From Metabacillus sp. FJAT-52054 (GTDB taxonomy: Bacteria > Bacillota > Bacilli > Bacillales > Bacillaceae): DNA of 64,000 bases. The position numbers and the translations under genes were made by a program. Each line of letters opens with the position of its first letter. Position 1 is the first letter of the stretch. The notes beneath the pieces are model-generated. The model made no database searches. It had not been told where the DNA came from and worked only from the letters and a program-made list of their open reading frames with translations. The stretch lies in assembly GCF_037201815.1 (NCBI RefSeq), contig NZ_CP147407.1:1550001-1614000 (forward strand), written 5' to 3'. Positions 16,088 through 24,054 of the stretch are shown one piece after another.

Positions 16088-16629
16088 AAATTGAGATCAT
16101 TCCTTATCAGGAGAGCTGGCAGGAAGAATTTTCACTGCTTAAGGAGCGGCTTAAGCACTTGCTTGCCCCGCTTGAACCTGAAATTGAGCACATTGGAAGC
16201 ACGGCTGTACCCGGATTATGTGCAAAACCTATCATTGATATTATGGCCGGTTTAAAAGAAGAAGCTGAACTGGATGTTTCAGCAGGACTGCTGGAAGGTA
16301 CGGAATTCTTTTCTATGCCGGTATACAATGAGCAAATTCCCTTTAGACGATTCTTCATAGGCGCGAAAAAGGGTGTTGAACCTGGAGAAGTTGTTCATAA
16401 GAATCGTTCCAGTCATCTTCACATTGTTCCCATTGAATCGGAGTGGTGGAATGAGCACTTGCTTTTCAGAGAGTATTTAAAGAGGAACGATGCTGCAAGA
16501 GACATTTATGCAAAAGTGAAAAAAGATCTGAGCATGCACGAATGGTCACATGGGAATCGCTATGCAGAGGCGAAAACTGATGTGATACGCGGCCTATTAC
16601 AGGATGCAAAAAAGAAAGCAGGAGATTGA
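16084..16629 (+). CDS. GrpB/UPF0157 nucleotidyltransferase-fold protein
   Basis: A 181-residue protein with IEHIGSTAVPGLCAKPIIDI near residues 35-55 and SSHLHIV near 112, the signatures of the GrpB/UPF0157 family, which has a nucleotidyltransferase-like fold. The role is unknown; some members are fused to dephospho-CoA kinase. It overlaps sacA by 4 nt and is followed by a flavoprotein gene whose RBS lies inside its end, so all three form one operon. Nothing ties it to sucrose use. Confidence 0.88.
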   Translation: MKIEIIPYQESWQEEFSLLKERLKHLLAPLEPEIEHIGSTAVPGLCAKPIIDIMAGLKEEAELDVSAGLLEGTEFFSMPVYNEQIPFRRFFIGAKKGVEPGEVVHKNRSSHLHIVPIESEWWNEHLLFREYLKRNDAARDIYAKVKKDLSMHEWSHGNRYAEAKTDVIRGLLQDAKKKAGD

Positions 16630-16631
16630 GT

Positions 16632-17168
16632 ATGAAGATATTAGCTATCTATGGAAGTTCAAGAAAAGAAGGGAACTCTCATCTGCTGGCAGAGAAAGTA
16701 TTGGATGGAGTCAATCATGATTCTGTCTGGCTAAAAGACTATCAAATTATGCCAATTGAGGATGGACGCCATGAAGCAGAAGGCTTTAAACCGGTGGAGG
16801 ATGATTATGATGAAGTCATCGAAAGGTTTATGGAAGCGGATCTTGTGGTATTTGTCACCCCTCTTTATTGGTATGGGATGTCCGGATTAATGAAAACATT
16901 CGTTGACAGATGGTCTCAAAGCTTGAGGGAGGAACGATATTCCTTTAAAGAGCTTGTTAAAGGCAAGAGAGGCATAGTTATCATCGCGGGCGGTGACAAG
17001 CCCAAATTAAAAGCCCTGCCTCTTGTACAGCAGTTTTCCTTTATAATGGAGTATATGGGAATGGAATTTAACGGGTATTTGATTGGTGAGGGAAATAAAC
17101 CGGGTGAGGTTTTGAATGATGCTGCAGCGGTAAATACCGCAGCGGAATGGAATAAAAGGTTGAAATAA
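16632..17168 (+). CDS. Flavodoxin-fold NAD(P)H-dependent reductase
   Basis: A 178-residue protein with IYGSSRKEGNSHLLAEK at residues 6-22, the phosphate loop of FMN-binding NADPH-dependent reductases, and VFVTPLYWYGMSGLMKTFVDR near residues 75-95. It probably reduces quinones, azo or nitro compounds or metal chelates; the substrate is unknown. AGGAGA at 16619-16624 selects ATG 16632 over the in-frame TTG at 16626. It is the last gene of the sacA unit, ending at a strong terminator (17173-17204). Confidence 0.85.
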   Translation: MKILAIYGSSRKEGNSHLLAEKVLDGVNHDSVWLKDYQIMPIEDGRHEAEGFKPVEDDYDEVIERFMEADLVVFVTPLYWYGMSGLMKTFVDRWSQSLREERYSFKELVKGKRGIVIIAGGDKPKLKALPLVQQFSFIMEYMGMEFNGYLIGEGNKPGEVLNDAAAVNTAAEWNKRLK

Positions 17169-17172
17169 AACG

Positions 17173-17204
17173 AAACATGCAGCGTGGCGCTGCATGTTTT
17201 TTTT
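17173..17204 (+). terminator. Intrinsic terminator of the sacA operon
   Basis: ACATGCAGCG (17175-17184) pairs with CGCTGCATGT (17188-17197) around TGG, then T8. Confidence 0.9.
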
Positions 17205-17373
17205 GCGGAAATATTGCGGGGGCAGATCATTTATATGAAAGATAGCCTGCATCGTAGGTCGTGAATTAAAGAATTTCATCGAATGGTCTGGCTAATTTCA
17301 CTGTATACCGATATATTATTGTGTACATTGAAAAATATGGCAGTTTGCTTTCAGCAAGATCGGGGATGAATCA

Positions 17374-18999
17374 ATGAATGACTTTAAACAACTAGCTTAT
17401 TATTGCGGTATCTATAAAAGAAATTTTTATCAGTCCATTTTATTTTTGTTTCTTTTTCAGTGCATCATCTCAAGCTCACTTATCCTCCTGGAGCAGGTTG
17501 CTGATAATCTATTAGATCATCATGCTTCGATATCTGCTGGGACAGCTGGATCAATGGCAGGGATCCTGATCGTTGGCTGCCTATTTTGGGCTCTTCACAA
17601 AAAAAAGCGCAACAGGCAAGGGGTAAAAATAGCAGAAACTCTTAATTCGGAAATGTATAAGAAGCTAAGGGAGTCTTCCTGCCATTCTTTTGATGAAAAA
17701 CGGGTAGATCAGCTAATGGCAGATTTCGAATCGGATGTATACAGAATCCGGTTATTTTTTTCGGAAGGGATCTTTAAGCTCATTCATTTCCTTCTTTTAT
17801 CCGCCATGTATCTGGTTGTTATGTTTATGTTTTCCGTTCCTCTCTTCCTTTCGGCATTGATTGTTCTCCCGGCTTGGGGATTTGTATTGTATCAGTCGGA
17901 AAAGGCTTTGATTCATAAACAACGAAACGAGTTCGATTCCTTAATCAGTAAGGCGAATGATGATGGGACCGGCCTGAATGCATTTCTTCCTCGCCGCAGC
18001 GGCTTAACGTATGCAGAAATTCTATGGGCAGGCTTTTTCTTTGTGTGCGGGGGACTTATTGCCTGGACGGGTATTTTGGAAATAGGAAAATTCATAGCAG
18101 TAATGGTTTTATGGGGCATGATCCTGTATTTTTTACCAGTCTTTTGCAACGAGCTTACTCAAATGCATTTGGCAGAATCATCTTCCGGCAGGCTGCTCAA
18201 GGTATTGAGGTCCTCTAATCAGGCTTCCCAGGCTTTGACTCCAAGATTGAGAAGGGGATATATGCTACTTGAAGAAGTGTTTTTTTCTTACAGCCAAAAC
18301 AGCATGCACGCGGTCAATGCGATATCATTTATGATGACCCCGGGAAGAACCATTGGAATAATTGGAAAATCCGGGTCTGGAAAAACAACGCTGGCCCATT
18401 TGATGACCGGGTTTTATACTCCTGAACGGGGACGGATAACGTTTGATGGTGAAGAGCTGAATCAAAAGCCTCCGGCTGCATCGATTGCCGCGGTTTTTGA
18501 ATATTCATCATTAACTGCAGATACCGTAAAAGCAAATATTGCCTTTTCAAAACCTGAGGCACCTATGAGTGAGATTATAAAGGCTGCAAAGCTTGCTCAT
18601 GCGCATGACTTTATCATGGAACTGCCTGAACAATATAATACGGTTCTTCTGGGCTCGGGGTTTTCGAATAGTCAAATGCAGCGTCTTGCAATTGCGAGGT
18701 CACTATGTGTAAATCCGGGTATCCTTATACTGGATGATGCTGCAAGTGAAGTGGACATTCAGACTAGACAAAAAATCTATCGGGGCATTAAAGGAATGAA
18801 AGGCAGCAGAGCAATCATAATTTTGGATGATTCTGTTGAAGCGGTCTGTCAGGCAGACGAAATATTTGTGTTGTGCAAAGGCATCATTGCTGAAAGAGGT
18901 ACTCATAAAGAATTGCTTGAAAGAGAAGGAATTTATGCAAGGCTGCTTAATAACGAAATGGAACAGGAGGGCACCCGGCCTTTAAAGAACAGAGGCTGA
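17374..18999 (+). CDS. Divergent ABC exporter with degenerate ATP-hydrolysis motifs
   Basis: A 541-residue fused membrane/ATPase protein, shorter than the usual 570-600. Membrane helices lie near residues 20-40, 60-75, 137-155, 157-173, 213-232 and 238-255. The loop between the fourth and fifth is only about 40 residues, so a coupling region seems lost. Walker A is intact (GKSGSGKT, 331-338). The Q-loop position is Glu (VFEYSS), the signature is SNSQ (431-434) instead of SGGQ, the catalytic Glu is Asp (LDDAAS, 454-455), and the H-loop His is replaced (IILDDSVE, 485-486). It may bind ATP but hydrolyse it poorly. The frame is open throughout, so it is maintained. It stands alone, and its substrate is unknown. 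Confidence 0.8.
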   Translation: MNDFKQLAYYCGIYKRNFYQSILFLFLFQCIISSSLILLEQVADNLLDHHASISAGTAGSMAGILIVGCLFWALHKKKRNRQGVKIAETLNSEMYKKLRESSCHSFDEKRVDQLMADFESDVYRIRLFFSEGIFKLIHFLLLSAMYLVVMFMFSVPLFLSALIVLPAWGFVLYQSEKALIHKQRNEFDSLISKANDDGTGLNAFLPRRSGLTYAEILWAGFFFVCGGLIAWTGILEIGKFIAVMVLWGMILYFLPVFCNELTQMHLAESSSGRLLKVLRSSNQASQALTPRLRRGYMLLEEVFFSYSQNSMHAVNAISFMMTPGRTIGIIGKSGSGKTTLAHLMTGFYTPERGRITFDGEELNQKPPAASIAAVFEYSSLTADTVKANIAFSKPEAPMSEIIKAAKLAHAHDFIMELPEQYNTVLLGSGFSNSQMQRLAIARSLCVNPGILILDDAASEVDIQTRQKIYRGIKGMKGSRAIIILDDSVEAVCQADEIFVLCKGIIAERGTHKELLEREGIYARLLNNEMEQEGTRPLKNRG

Positions 19000-19091
19000 C
19001 TTATCATCGCATGGGCAAATAGCTTAAGCGGTTTTCACTTTAATTTCATTAAGGAAGCATTCTTTGATGATCCCTGTATTGTTAAAGCACG

Positions 19092-19123
19092 AAAAGGATG
19101 GCCTTATGCGGGCCATCCTTTTT
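19092..19123. terminator. Bidirectional terminator between the ABC and HxlR genes
   Basis: AAAGGATGGCC and GGCCATCCTTT form an 11-bp stem with A- and T-runs on both sides; it can serve the plus-strand ABC gene and the minus-strand regulator. Confidence 0.88.
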
Positions 19124-19491
19124 CAATGGATATGGAGTTCTTCTTCTGCTTCCGGCATAAGCACTTCGCTCTTATCAGGGTAGACGCGTTCAATATGCTG
19201 TTCTCCCCAGGCACACAGCGAATCAAGAATTTCCTTAAGAGACCAGCCGTAGTCAGTAAGGAAGTATTCAACCTTTGGAGGCACTTGATTATAAACTTTT
19301 CTTTCAATGACACCGTCATCTTCCAGCTCACGAAGCTGCTGAGTCAGCATCTTTTGCGTAATTCCGGGCATCAGCCGTTTTAGTTCACCGGTCCTGCGTT
19401 TCGCTTTAATAAGGTGGCAAAGTATAACTACCTTCCACTTTCCGCCAATCACCTCGAGTGCTGCTTCAACAGGTATATTGTATTTTTTCAT
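19123..19491 (-). CDS. HxlR-family transcriptional regulator
   Basis: A 122-residue winged-helix protein with the family core ALEVIGGKWKVVILCHLI (residues 11-28), GITQKMLTQQLRELEDDGVIER and YFLTDYGWSL. HxlR/YodB/HypR-type proteins sense formaldehyde, quinones or disulfide stress and act as dimers. There is a Cys at residue 25 and another at residue 93, but the conserved N-terminal Cys of YodB is not seen at the usual place. The ATG is preceded by GCGGTGTGACG, a weak ribosome binding site. No target gene is divergent within 140 nt, so the regulon is unknown. Confidence 0.88.
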   Translation of the reverse strand: MKKYNIPVEAALEVIGGKWKVVILCHLIKAKRRTGELKRLMPGITQKMLTQQLRELEDDGVIERKVYNQVPPKVEYFLTDYGWSLKEILDSLCAWGEQHIERVYPDKSEVLMPEAEEELHIH

Positions 19492-19592
19492 TCGTCACAC
19501 CGCCTTTTTATAATGCTTATATGATAAGTATAGTGCCTAGTGCAATAAAAGACTATACGTTACTTTTAGGTACCTATGTCTGAAGCAGCATA

Positions 19593-19632
19593 CAAAAAGC
19601 CCCCGTTCATTGAATGAACGGGGGCTGCTTGC
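19593..19632 (-). terminator. Terminator of the rodA-like gene
   Basis: AGCCCCCGTTCATT and its complement form a near-continuous palindrome (19599-19627), flanked by an A-run at 19594-19598 that gives the minus-strand U-tract. Confidence 0.85.
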
Positions 19633-19643
19633 CTTTTTACGAT

Positions 19644-20816
19644 TTAATTATCTCCTGAAAACATTGAACGTTTTTGCTGATAAGAGATATTCAGAATCAA
19701 TCCAAGACCGAACATCGTTGCCAGCACCGAACTTCCCCCATAGCTTAGTAAAGGGAGGGGAATTCCTGTAATAGGGAGAAGTCCTATTACCATGCCGATG
19801 TTTTGAAATACGTGGAACATAATCAAACCAATCATACCCACGCAAATATATAATTCGAACATGTTTTTCATTTGATTAAACCCGATGATGACAATTCGAT
19901 AAATGAGGATGAAATATAAACAAACGACAATACAAGCTCCTATAAACCCAAATTCCTCTCCGATCATTGTAAAGATGAAATCAGAATGTGCTTCCGGAAT
20001 ATAGACCTCGCCGCCGCCGATGCCTTTTCCAGAGATCATACCGGAACCAATTGCGGTAATGGATTGTTTCAGCTGATAGCTGATATCCGAGCCGTATTTT
20101 GCCGGATCCAGCCATGCATAGATTCGATTTACTTGATACTGATCCACAAAAAGCAGCAGCCAGTCCATTTTATATAGAAATAAAAAGACAAGGGTGGAGA
20201 CAGCAGTAACGGCAAATCCCACGATCACGCTGATTATTTTCCAGCTGATACCCGAAACGAAAATAACCGTTCCTGTAATAACTAAAATAACCAGTGATGT
20301 TCCGAAATCATTTTGCTTCAGAATTAAAAGGATGGGGACGCCTGAGGTTATTCCGACTTTTAAAAGATACTTTAAATCGCTGTATATATCGCCCATCTCA
20401 TGTGATTCGCTGTGTTTTTTCGTTATATACGAGAGCATCAGTATGACGAATATCTTCATATATTCGGAAGGCTGGACTGAACCAATTCCTGGAATTTTAA
20501 ACCATGCTCTGGCTCCATTTATCTCGGGAACCAGACTGGCAGGAGCAACCAGGATTAATACGAGCATCAGCAATCCGAAGCCATAGAGAAATGGAGTAAG
20601 TCTCTCAATTTGTTCAAAGTCGAATGTTAAAACTCCTGCAATGATAATAGCACCTATAGCAAACCATAATATTTGTTTGATTAGAAAATTCTCATTGTAC
20701 TGACCATGGCTTTGCGCACTGTATATGGCAATACAGCTTGAACACATAATTAAAATTAATACCATTACCAAATTACTGTCAAAAAAGCTTTCCTTAAAAC
20801 GCTGCAATCCTATCAC
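19644..20816 (-). CDS. RodA/FtsW/SpoVE-family peptidoglycan polymerase
   Basis: A 390-residue SEDS protein with ten hydrophobic segments. It carries SVQPSEYMKIFVILMLS near residue 116, LKQNDFGTSLVIL near 165, a conserved large-loop segment YQLKQSITAIGSGMISGKGIG near 250 and the C-terminal LPITGIPLPLLSYGGSS. SEDS proteins polymerise glycan strands together with a class B penicillin-binding protein. The length and the VEGEVYIPEAHSDFIF-like loop fit RodA better than FtsW. Bacilli have several paralogues, so it may be an accessory copy. It stands alone on the minus strand. Confidence 0.9.
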   Translation of the reverse strand: MIGLQRFKESFFDSNLVMVLILIMCSSCIAIYSAQSHGQYNENFLIKQILWFAIGAIIIAGVLTFDFEQIERLTPFLYGFGLLMLVLILVAPASLVPEINGARAWFKIPGIGSVQPSEYMKIFVILMLSYITKKHSESHEMGDIYSDLKYLLKVGITSGVPILLILKQNDFGTSLVILVITGTVIFVSGISWKIISVIVGFAVTAVSTLVFLFLYKMDWLLLFVDQYQVNRIYAWLDPAKYGSDISYQLKQSITAIGSGMISGKGIGGGEVYIPEAHSDFIFTMIGEEFGFIGACIVVCLYFILIYRIVIIGFNQMKNMFELYICVGMIGLIMFHVFQNIGMVIGLLPITGIPLPLLSYGGSSVLATMFGLGLILNISYQQKRSMFSGDN

Positions 20817-21413
20817 CTTTCTTAATCCTCTTTATGGGAATACCTGTATCATGACTTCTTCAAGGTGTTTGTATCGTTTATCGAAAATTTGTCCTTATTC
20901 TGTAACCCCGCAAAGGACAGCCATCCCTCAAAATTAGTGCACTATAGAAGCTGTTAAGGAATGGAAGATACAGCGCTGGTTGACAAAAGTTTCCGCAAGA
21001 ATATTGATTCCAGCCTGCTTAAACACTATCTATCATCCTACCACAATCCATTTCATTTTTGTGAGAAAAAAAGCTGTTTATAGACCTATAACCAATTAGA
21101 CGTAAAAATTGAAGCTATGGTTTCACCTAGTTCCCCGCTCAATAGGCAGGGAACTAGTTTGAGAATGAAAAAGATGGTGCTTGCTGCATCTGCATCCTTT
21201 AGCATCCCTTTCTGAGGTGAATCGGGCTTTTTGATTCCAGCCATTACGGTTATTAAAGTGAACATTTGGTTTTAAATGCCGAAAAAGTGTGGACATGGAA
21301 CACTCAATCCCTTTCATAGTGCTGGGGCTGGGCGCTGGATTCATACATAGATATTAGGAGGAATGCTCTTTAATTCATACTGGCATGAACCTACAGGAAA
21401 CAGGTAAATCCCT
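20817..21413. other. Intergenic stretch without a supported gene
   Basis: About 600 bases between the rodA-like and lysE-like genes. The one clear structure is a perfect 9-bp hairpin, CTAGTTCCC (21127-21135) with GGGAACTAG (21149-21157), with no U-tract. A 73-codon minus-strand frame (21123-21344) has no recognisable motif and no good ribosome binding site. Confidence 0.55.
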
Positions 21414-22058
21414 CTAACTAAATGCATGAAAAAAATCCCATACAAGCTTAAAAGAAAATGCAATGAGCATCAGTCCGGCAGCAAAGCTTATTTTTTTCAT
21501 CATGTTGTCAGAAATAAGATTTCTTCCAAAATGAACCGTGAGCGCCACATTCAAGTTCCAAAGAAAGATCCCAAGAATAATGAAAAAGCTGTATCCCAGT
21601 ATGTGCGTCCATTCCGCTGAAGGTGAAAATCGGGAAATGGCAGAACCATAAATTCCGAACCAAAAAAGGAAATTAAAGGGGTTGGCAAAAGCGATCAGGA
21701 ACCCGGTTAAAAAGCAATGAGGGAGAGAGTATGATCCTGTTTCTGATAATTTGATGAGGGCATCCTTTCTAAAAAAGACTAGAATGCTTTTTGCGCCAAG
21801 CCTGAAAAGAAGTACAGCCCCTGCTGCCATTAGAAAGAAGGATACAGCAGGATGCTTGAATAACGGGAGCAAGCCGGCAGCGATGGATCCCATATAAAAT
21901 AAATCCGCTGTGAGTGCTCCGATTCCTGTAAGCCAAGAGGGCCAGAAGCCTCCTGTCATTCCTTTTTTTATCATCTCAAGCTTAACCGGTCCTAATGGTG
22001 CAGCTAAGCTGATGCCTAAAACGAGCGGTGTGAGTATCGCTAATAATCCATCCTCCAT
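21414..22058 (-). CDS. LysE/RhtB-family exporter
   Basis: A 214-residue membrane protein with six hydrophobic segments. The N-terminal GISLAAPLGPVKLEMIKKGMTGGFWPS matches the LysE/RhtB pattern of amino acid exporters, and FLIAFANPFNFLFWFGIYG near residue 120 gives the family's conserved NP motif. The exported compound is unknown. The ATG at 22058 has GGAGTGAAATGAT upstream. It stands alone on the minus strand. Confidence 0.87.
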   Translation of the reverse strand: MEDGLLAILTPLVLGISLAAPLGPVKLEMIKKGMTGGFWPSWLTGIGALTADLFYMGSIAAGLLPLFKHPAVSFFLMAAGAVLLFRLGAKSILVFFRKDALIKLSETGSYSLPHCFLTGFLIAFANPFNFLFWFGIYGSAISRFSPSAEWTHILGYSFFIILGIFLWNLNVALTVHFGRNLISDNMMKKISFAAGLMLIAFSFKLVWDFFHAFS

Positions 22059-22139
22059 ATCATTTCACTCCTATGCGGCTAGTCCTAAAAACAGTCTATT
22101 CACACAGGATGGGGAGGCATTCTATATTTCACTTTTTAA

Positions 22140-22280
22140 AGCTCTGTTAAAGGCAAAGGCGGAGAAGGGAAACCTTAATGATTGAAGCGGAGGAATAGTC
22201 GATTCTACTGGGGGGTAGCAGAAGGAAGGATGCAGCCAGGGGGCAGAGGATACATTTCATTGACACGGATTTAACAGACC
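22140..22280. repeat. Decayed second copy of the GC-rich repeat
   Basis: GCTCTGTTAAA (22141-22151) and TTTAACAGACC (22270-22280) repeat the ends of the 1101-1282 element, in the opposite orientation. Between them TGATTGAAGCGGAGG (from about 22179) lines up with the reverse complement of the first copy (TGATTGGAGTGGAAG), and similarity then fades. It appears to be a mutated, shortened copy. Confidence 0.5.
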
Positions 22281-22377
22281 AATAAACTTGAGTTAATTTG
22301 ATGATTATGTGATAAAATAGGGAAGCATATGCTATTTTACAGCAACTTTAGGAGCAGTACATAGAGGAGGAACACCT

Positions 22378-22941
22378 GTGTCGGATAAGTCAGCCCCAAA
22401 AAAGAAAAAAAGTCCTGTACTGGAATGGATCATTGCCATTGCAGTAGCCGTACTGCTTGCGGTAAGCATCCGAATCTTTATTTTCGAACCGTATGTAGTA
22501 GATGGAGATTCCATGGATCCAACATTAAAAAACACTGAAAAACTTTTCGTGAACAAAGCAATTCACTACATTGGCAAGTTTGACAGAGGAGACATCGTCA
22601 TCATCAATGGAAAAGAAAATAAAGAGCATTATGTTAAACGGATTATCGGGCTTCCGGGGGACACTGTTGAAGTGAAAAACGATGTCCTGTATGTAAACGG
22701 GAAAGAAGTTAAAGAGCCTTACTTAAACTCCAATCGAAAAGCTGCCCAGGCATCAGGCCTTCAGCTCACCAACGACTTCCAGGAAGTAAAAGTTCCAAAA
22801 AATAAATATTTTGTCATGGGCGACAACCGACTTGTCAGCATGGACAGCCGGACAGGCCTTGGCTTAATTGAAGCGGATCGAGTCATTGGGAAATCAGAGT
22901 TTGTCATGCTTCCTTTTAATAAAATTCGCGCAACAAATTAA
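22378..22941 (+). CDS. Type I signal peptidase (SipS/SipT-type)
   Basis: A 187-residue membrane-bound signal peptidase of the Ser/Lys class. One N-terminal membrane helix (residues 13-33) precedes VDGDSMDPTL with the catalytic Ser near residue 44. The catalytic Lys is in EHYVKRIIGLPGD near 84, and box E is VMGDNRLVSMDSRTGLG near 145. It removes Sec signal peptides outside the membrane. The usual Asn/Ser in MGDNRxxSxDSR is kept. The start is GTG 22378 with GAGGAGG upstream. Which B. subtilis paralogue it equals is not clear. A terminator follows at 22952-22985. Confidence 0.94.
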   Translation: MSDKSAPKKKKSPVLEWIIAIAVAVLLAVSIRIFIFEPYVVDGDSMDPTLKNTEKLFVNKAIHYIGKFDRGDIVIINGKENKEHYVKRIIGLPGDTVEVKNDVLYVNGKEVKEPYLNSNRKAAQASGLQLTNDFQEVKVPKNKYFVMGDNRLVSMDSRTGLGLIEADRVIGKSEFVMLPFNKIRATN

Positions 22942-22951
22942 TAAAAGTAAA

Positions 22952-22985
22952 AACGCCGGCCGTTAATGGACCGGCTGTTTTTTTG
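22952..22985 (+). terminator. Intrinsic terminator of the signal peptidase gene
   Basis: GCCGGCC and a complementary GGACCGGC form a stem around GTTAAT, followed by T-rich sequence. Confidence 0.8.
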
Positions 22986-23093
22986 TTTGGCGGCTTAAAA
23001 GACTTTCAAGGTATTTCCTAATCCGGCTTTTTTTATGTAACATTTATTACAGCCTATCCGTCTGTTTACATAAATAGGAAATGAGGCGGTTTT

Positions 23094-23963
23094 ATGAAGG
23101 CGGCGACAGCATTGATATTTTTAATGCTCATACTGACTGGCTGTTTAGGAGGGGCGAGTGAATCAAAAAAAGATAGCAGTGATACAGCATCTGAAAGCTC
23201 TTCCAAGAGCGGAGGGAAAGCAGAAACGGAACAGGCGGCAAGTGATAATAAGGAACAGGCTCTCCAGACGCCTTCGAACAGGAAAATCATATACACTGCC
23301 GATATGGTTATCGAAGTGAAAGATTTTGATAAAGCCTATCAGAACATACAGAATGAGGCTCAATCCGCTGGGGGATATGTGGTCAGTACAAATTCCAATG
23401 TGAGCGGAGAAGAAAGCGGGCTGAATGAGGGGACGATGACCCTCCGTATTCCACAGGAAAAATTCAGCGGGTTTTTAAGTTCCATGGAAAAGGGAGCATA
23501 TAAGATTCTCCAGAAGAATATTTCAGGTCAGGATGTAACAGAGGAATTTGTAGATTTGGAATCACGGCTTAAAGCGAAAGAAGCGGTTGAAGCACGTTTG
23601 CTGGAATTTATGAAGGGAGCAGGAAAGACAGAGGATCTCCTCGCCATTTCAAAGGACCTTTCTGCGGTTCAGGAAGAAATCGAACAGCTCAAAGGGAGAA
23701 TGAAATATTTACAGAACCAAACGGATCTATCAACGATAACCATTCAGCTGAGTGAAACCAAAGTCGTCGTTCCAGGAGTGAACAATCACGATTTAAATAC
23801 GTGGGAGAAGACACAAAAGCAATTCATGAACAGCGTGAATGCACTTCTTTATGCAGGCTCAGCGCTCATCATATTTTTTGCAGGCAATTTGCCGGTGTGG
23901 ATTCTATTACTCGCGGCGGGGGGCGCTGTTTATTACTTTTGGAGGAAGAGGCGCTCAGACTAA
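23094..23963 (+). CDS. DUF4349-like lipoprotein with C-terminal anchor
   Basis: A 289-residue lipoprotein. The N-terminus MKAATALIFLMLILTGCLGG ends in the lipobox LTGC, so Cys17 is the acylation site. A Ser/Lys-rich linker (23-60) precedes a domain with RKIIYTADMVIEVKDFD and a long coiled-coil (about 160-215, SRLKAKEAVEARLLEF). A C-terminal helix (about 255-280) and a basic tail follow. This is the layout of DUF4349 proteins, of unknown function. Only a weak GGCGG precedes ATG 23094. It stands alone before ykpA. Confidence 0.82.
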   Translation: MKAATALIFLMLILTGCLGGASESKKDSSDTASESSSKSGGKAETEQAASDNKEQALQTPSNRKIIYTADMVIEVKDFDKAYQNIQNEAQSAGGYVVSTNSNVSGEESGLNEGTMTLRIPQEKFSGFLSSMEKGAYKILQKNISGQDVTEEFVDLESRLKAKEAVEARLLEFMKGAGKTEDLLAISKDLSAVQEEIEQLKGRMKYLQNQTDLSTITIQLSETKVVVPGVNNHDLNTWEKTQKQFMNSVNALLYAGSALIIFFAGNLPVWILLLAAGGAVYYFWRKRRSD

Positions 23964-24054
23964 ACCGACGGCATAGGCAGTTATTCCAATTGTCTATAAC
24001 CTCCTGATTCATGCTATAATGTTAAGGATGCTTATTAATTGGAGGATTTAGACT

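Noticed and set aside
21123..21344. 73-codon ORF on the minus strand in the 600-base intergenic region
   Set aside because: No family, no ribosome site and no similarity to transposases could be seen.
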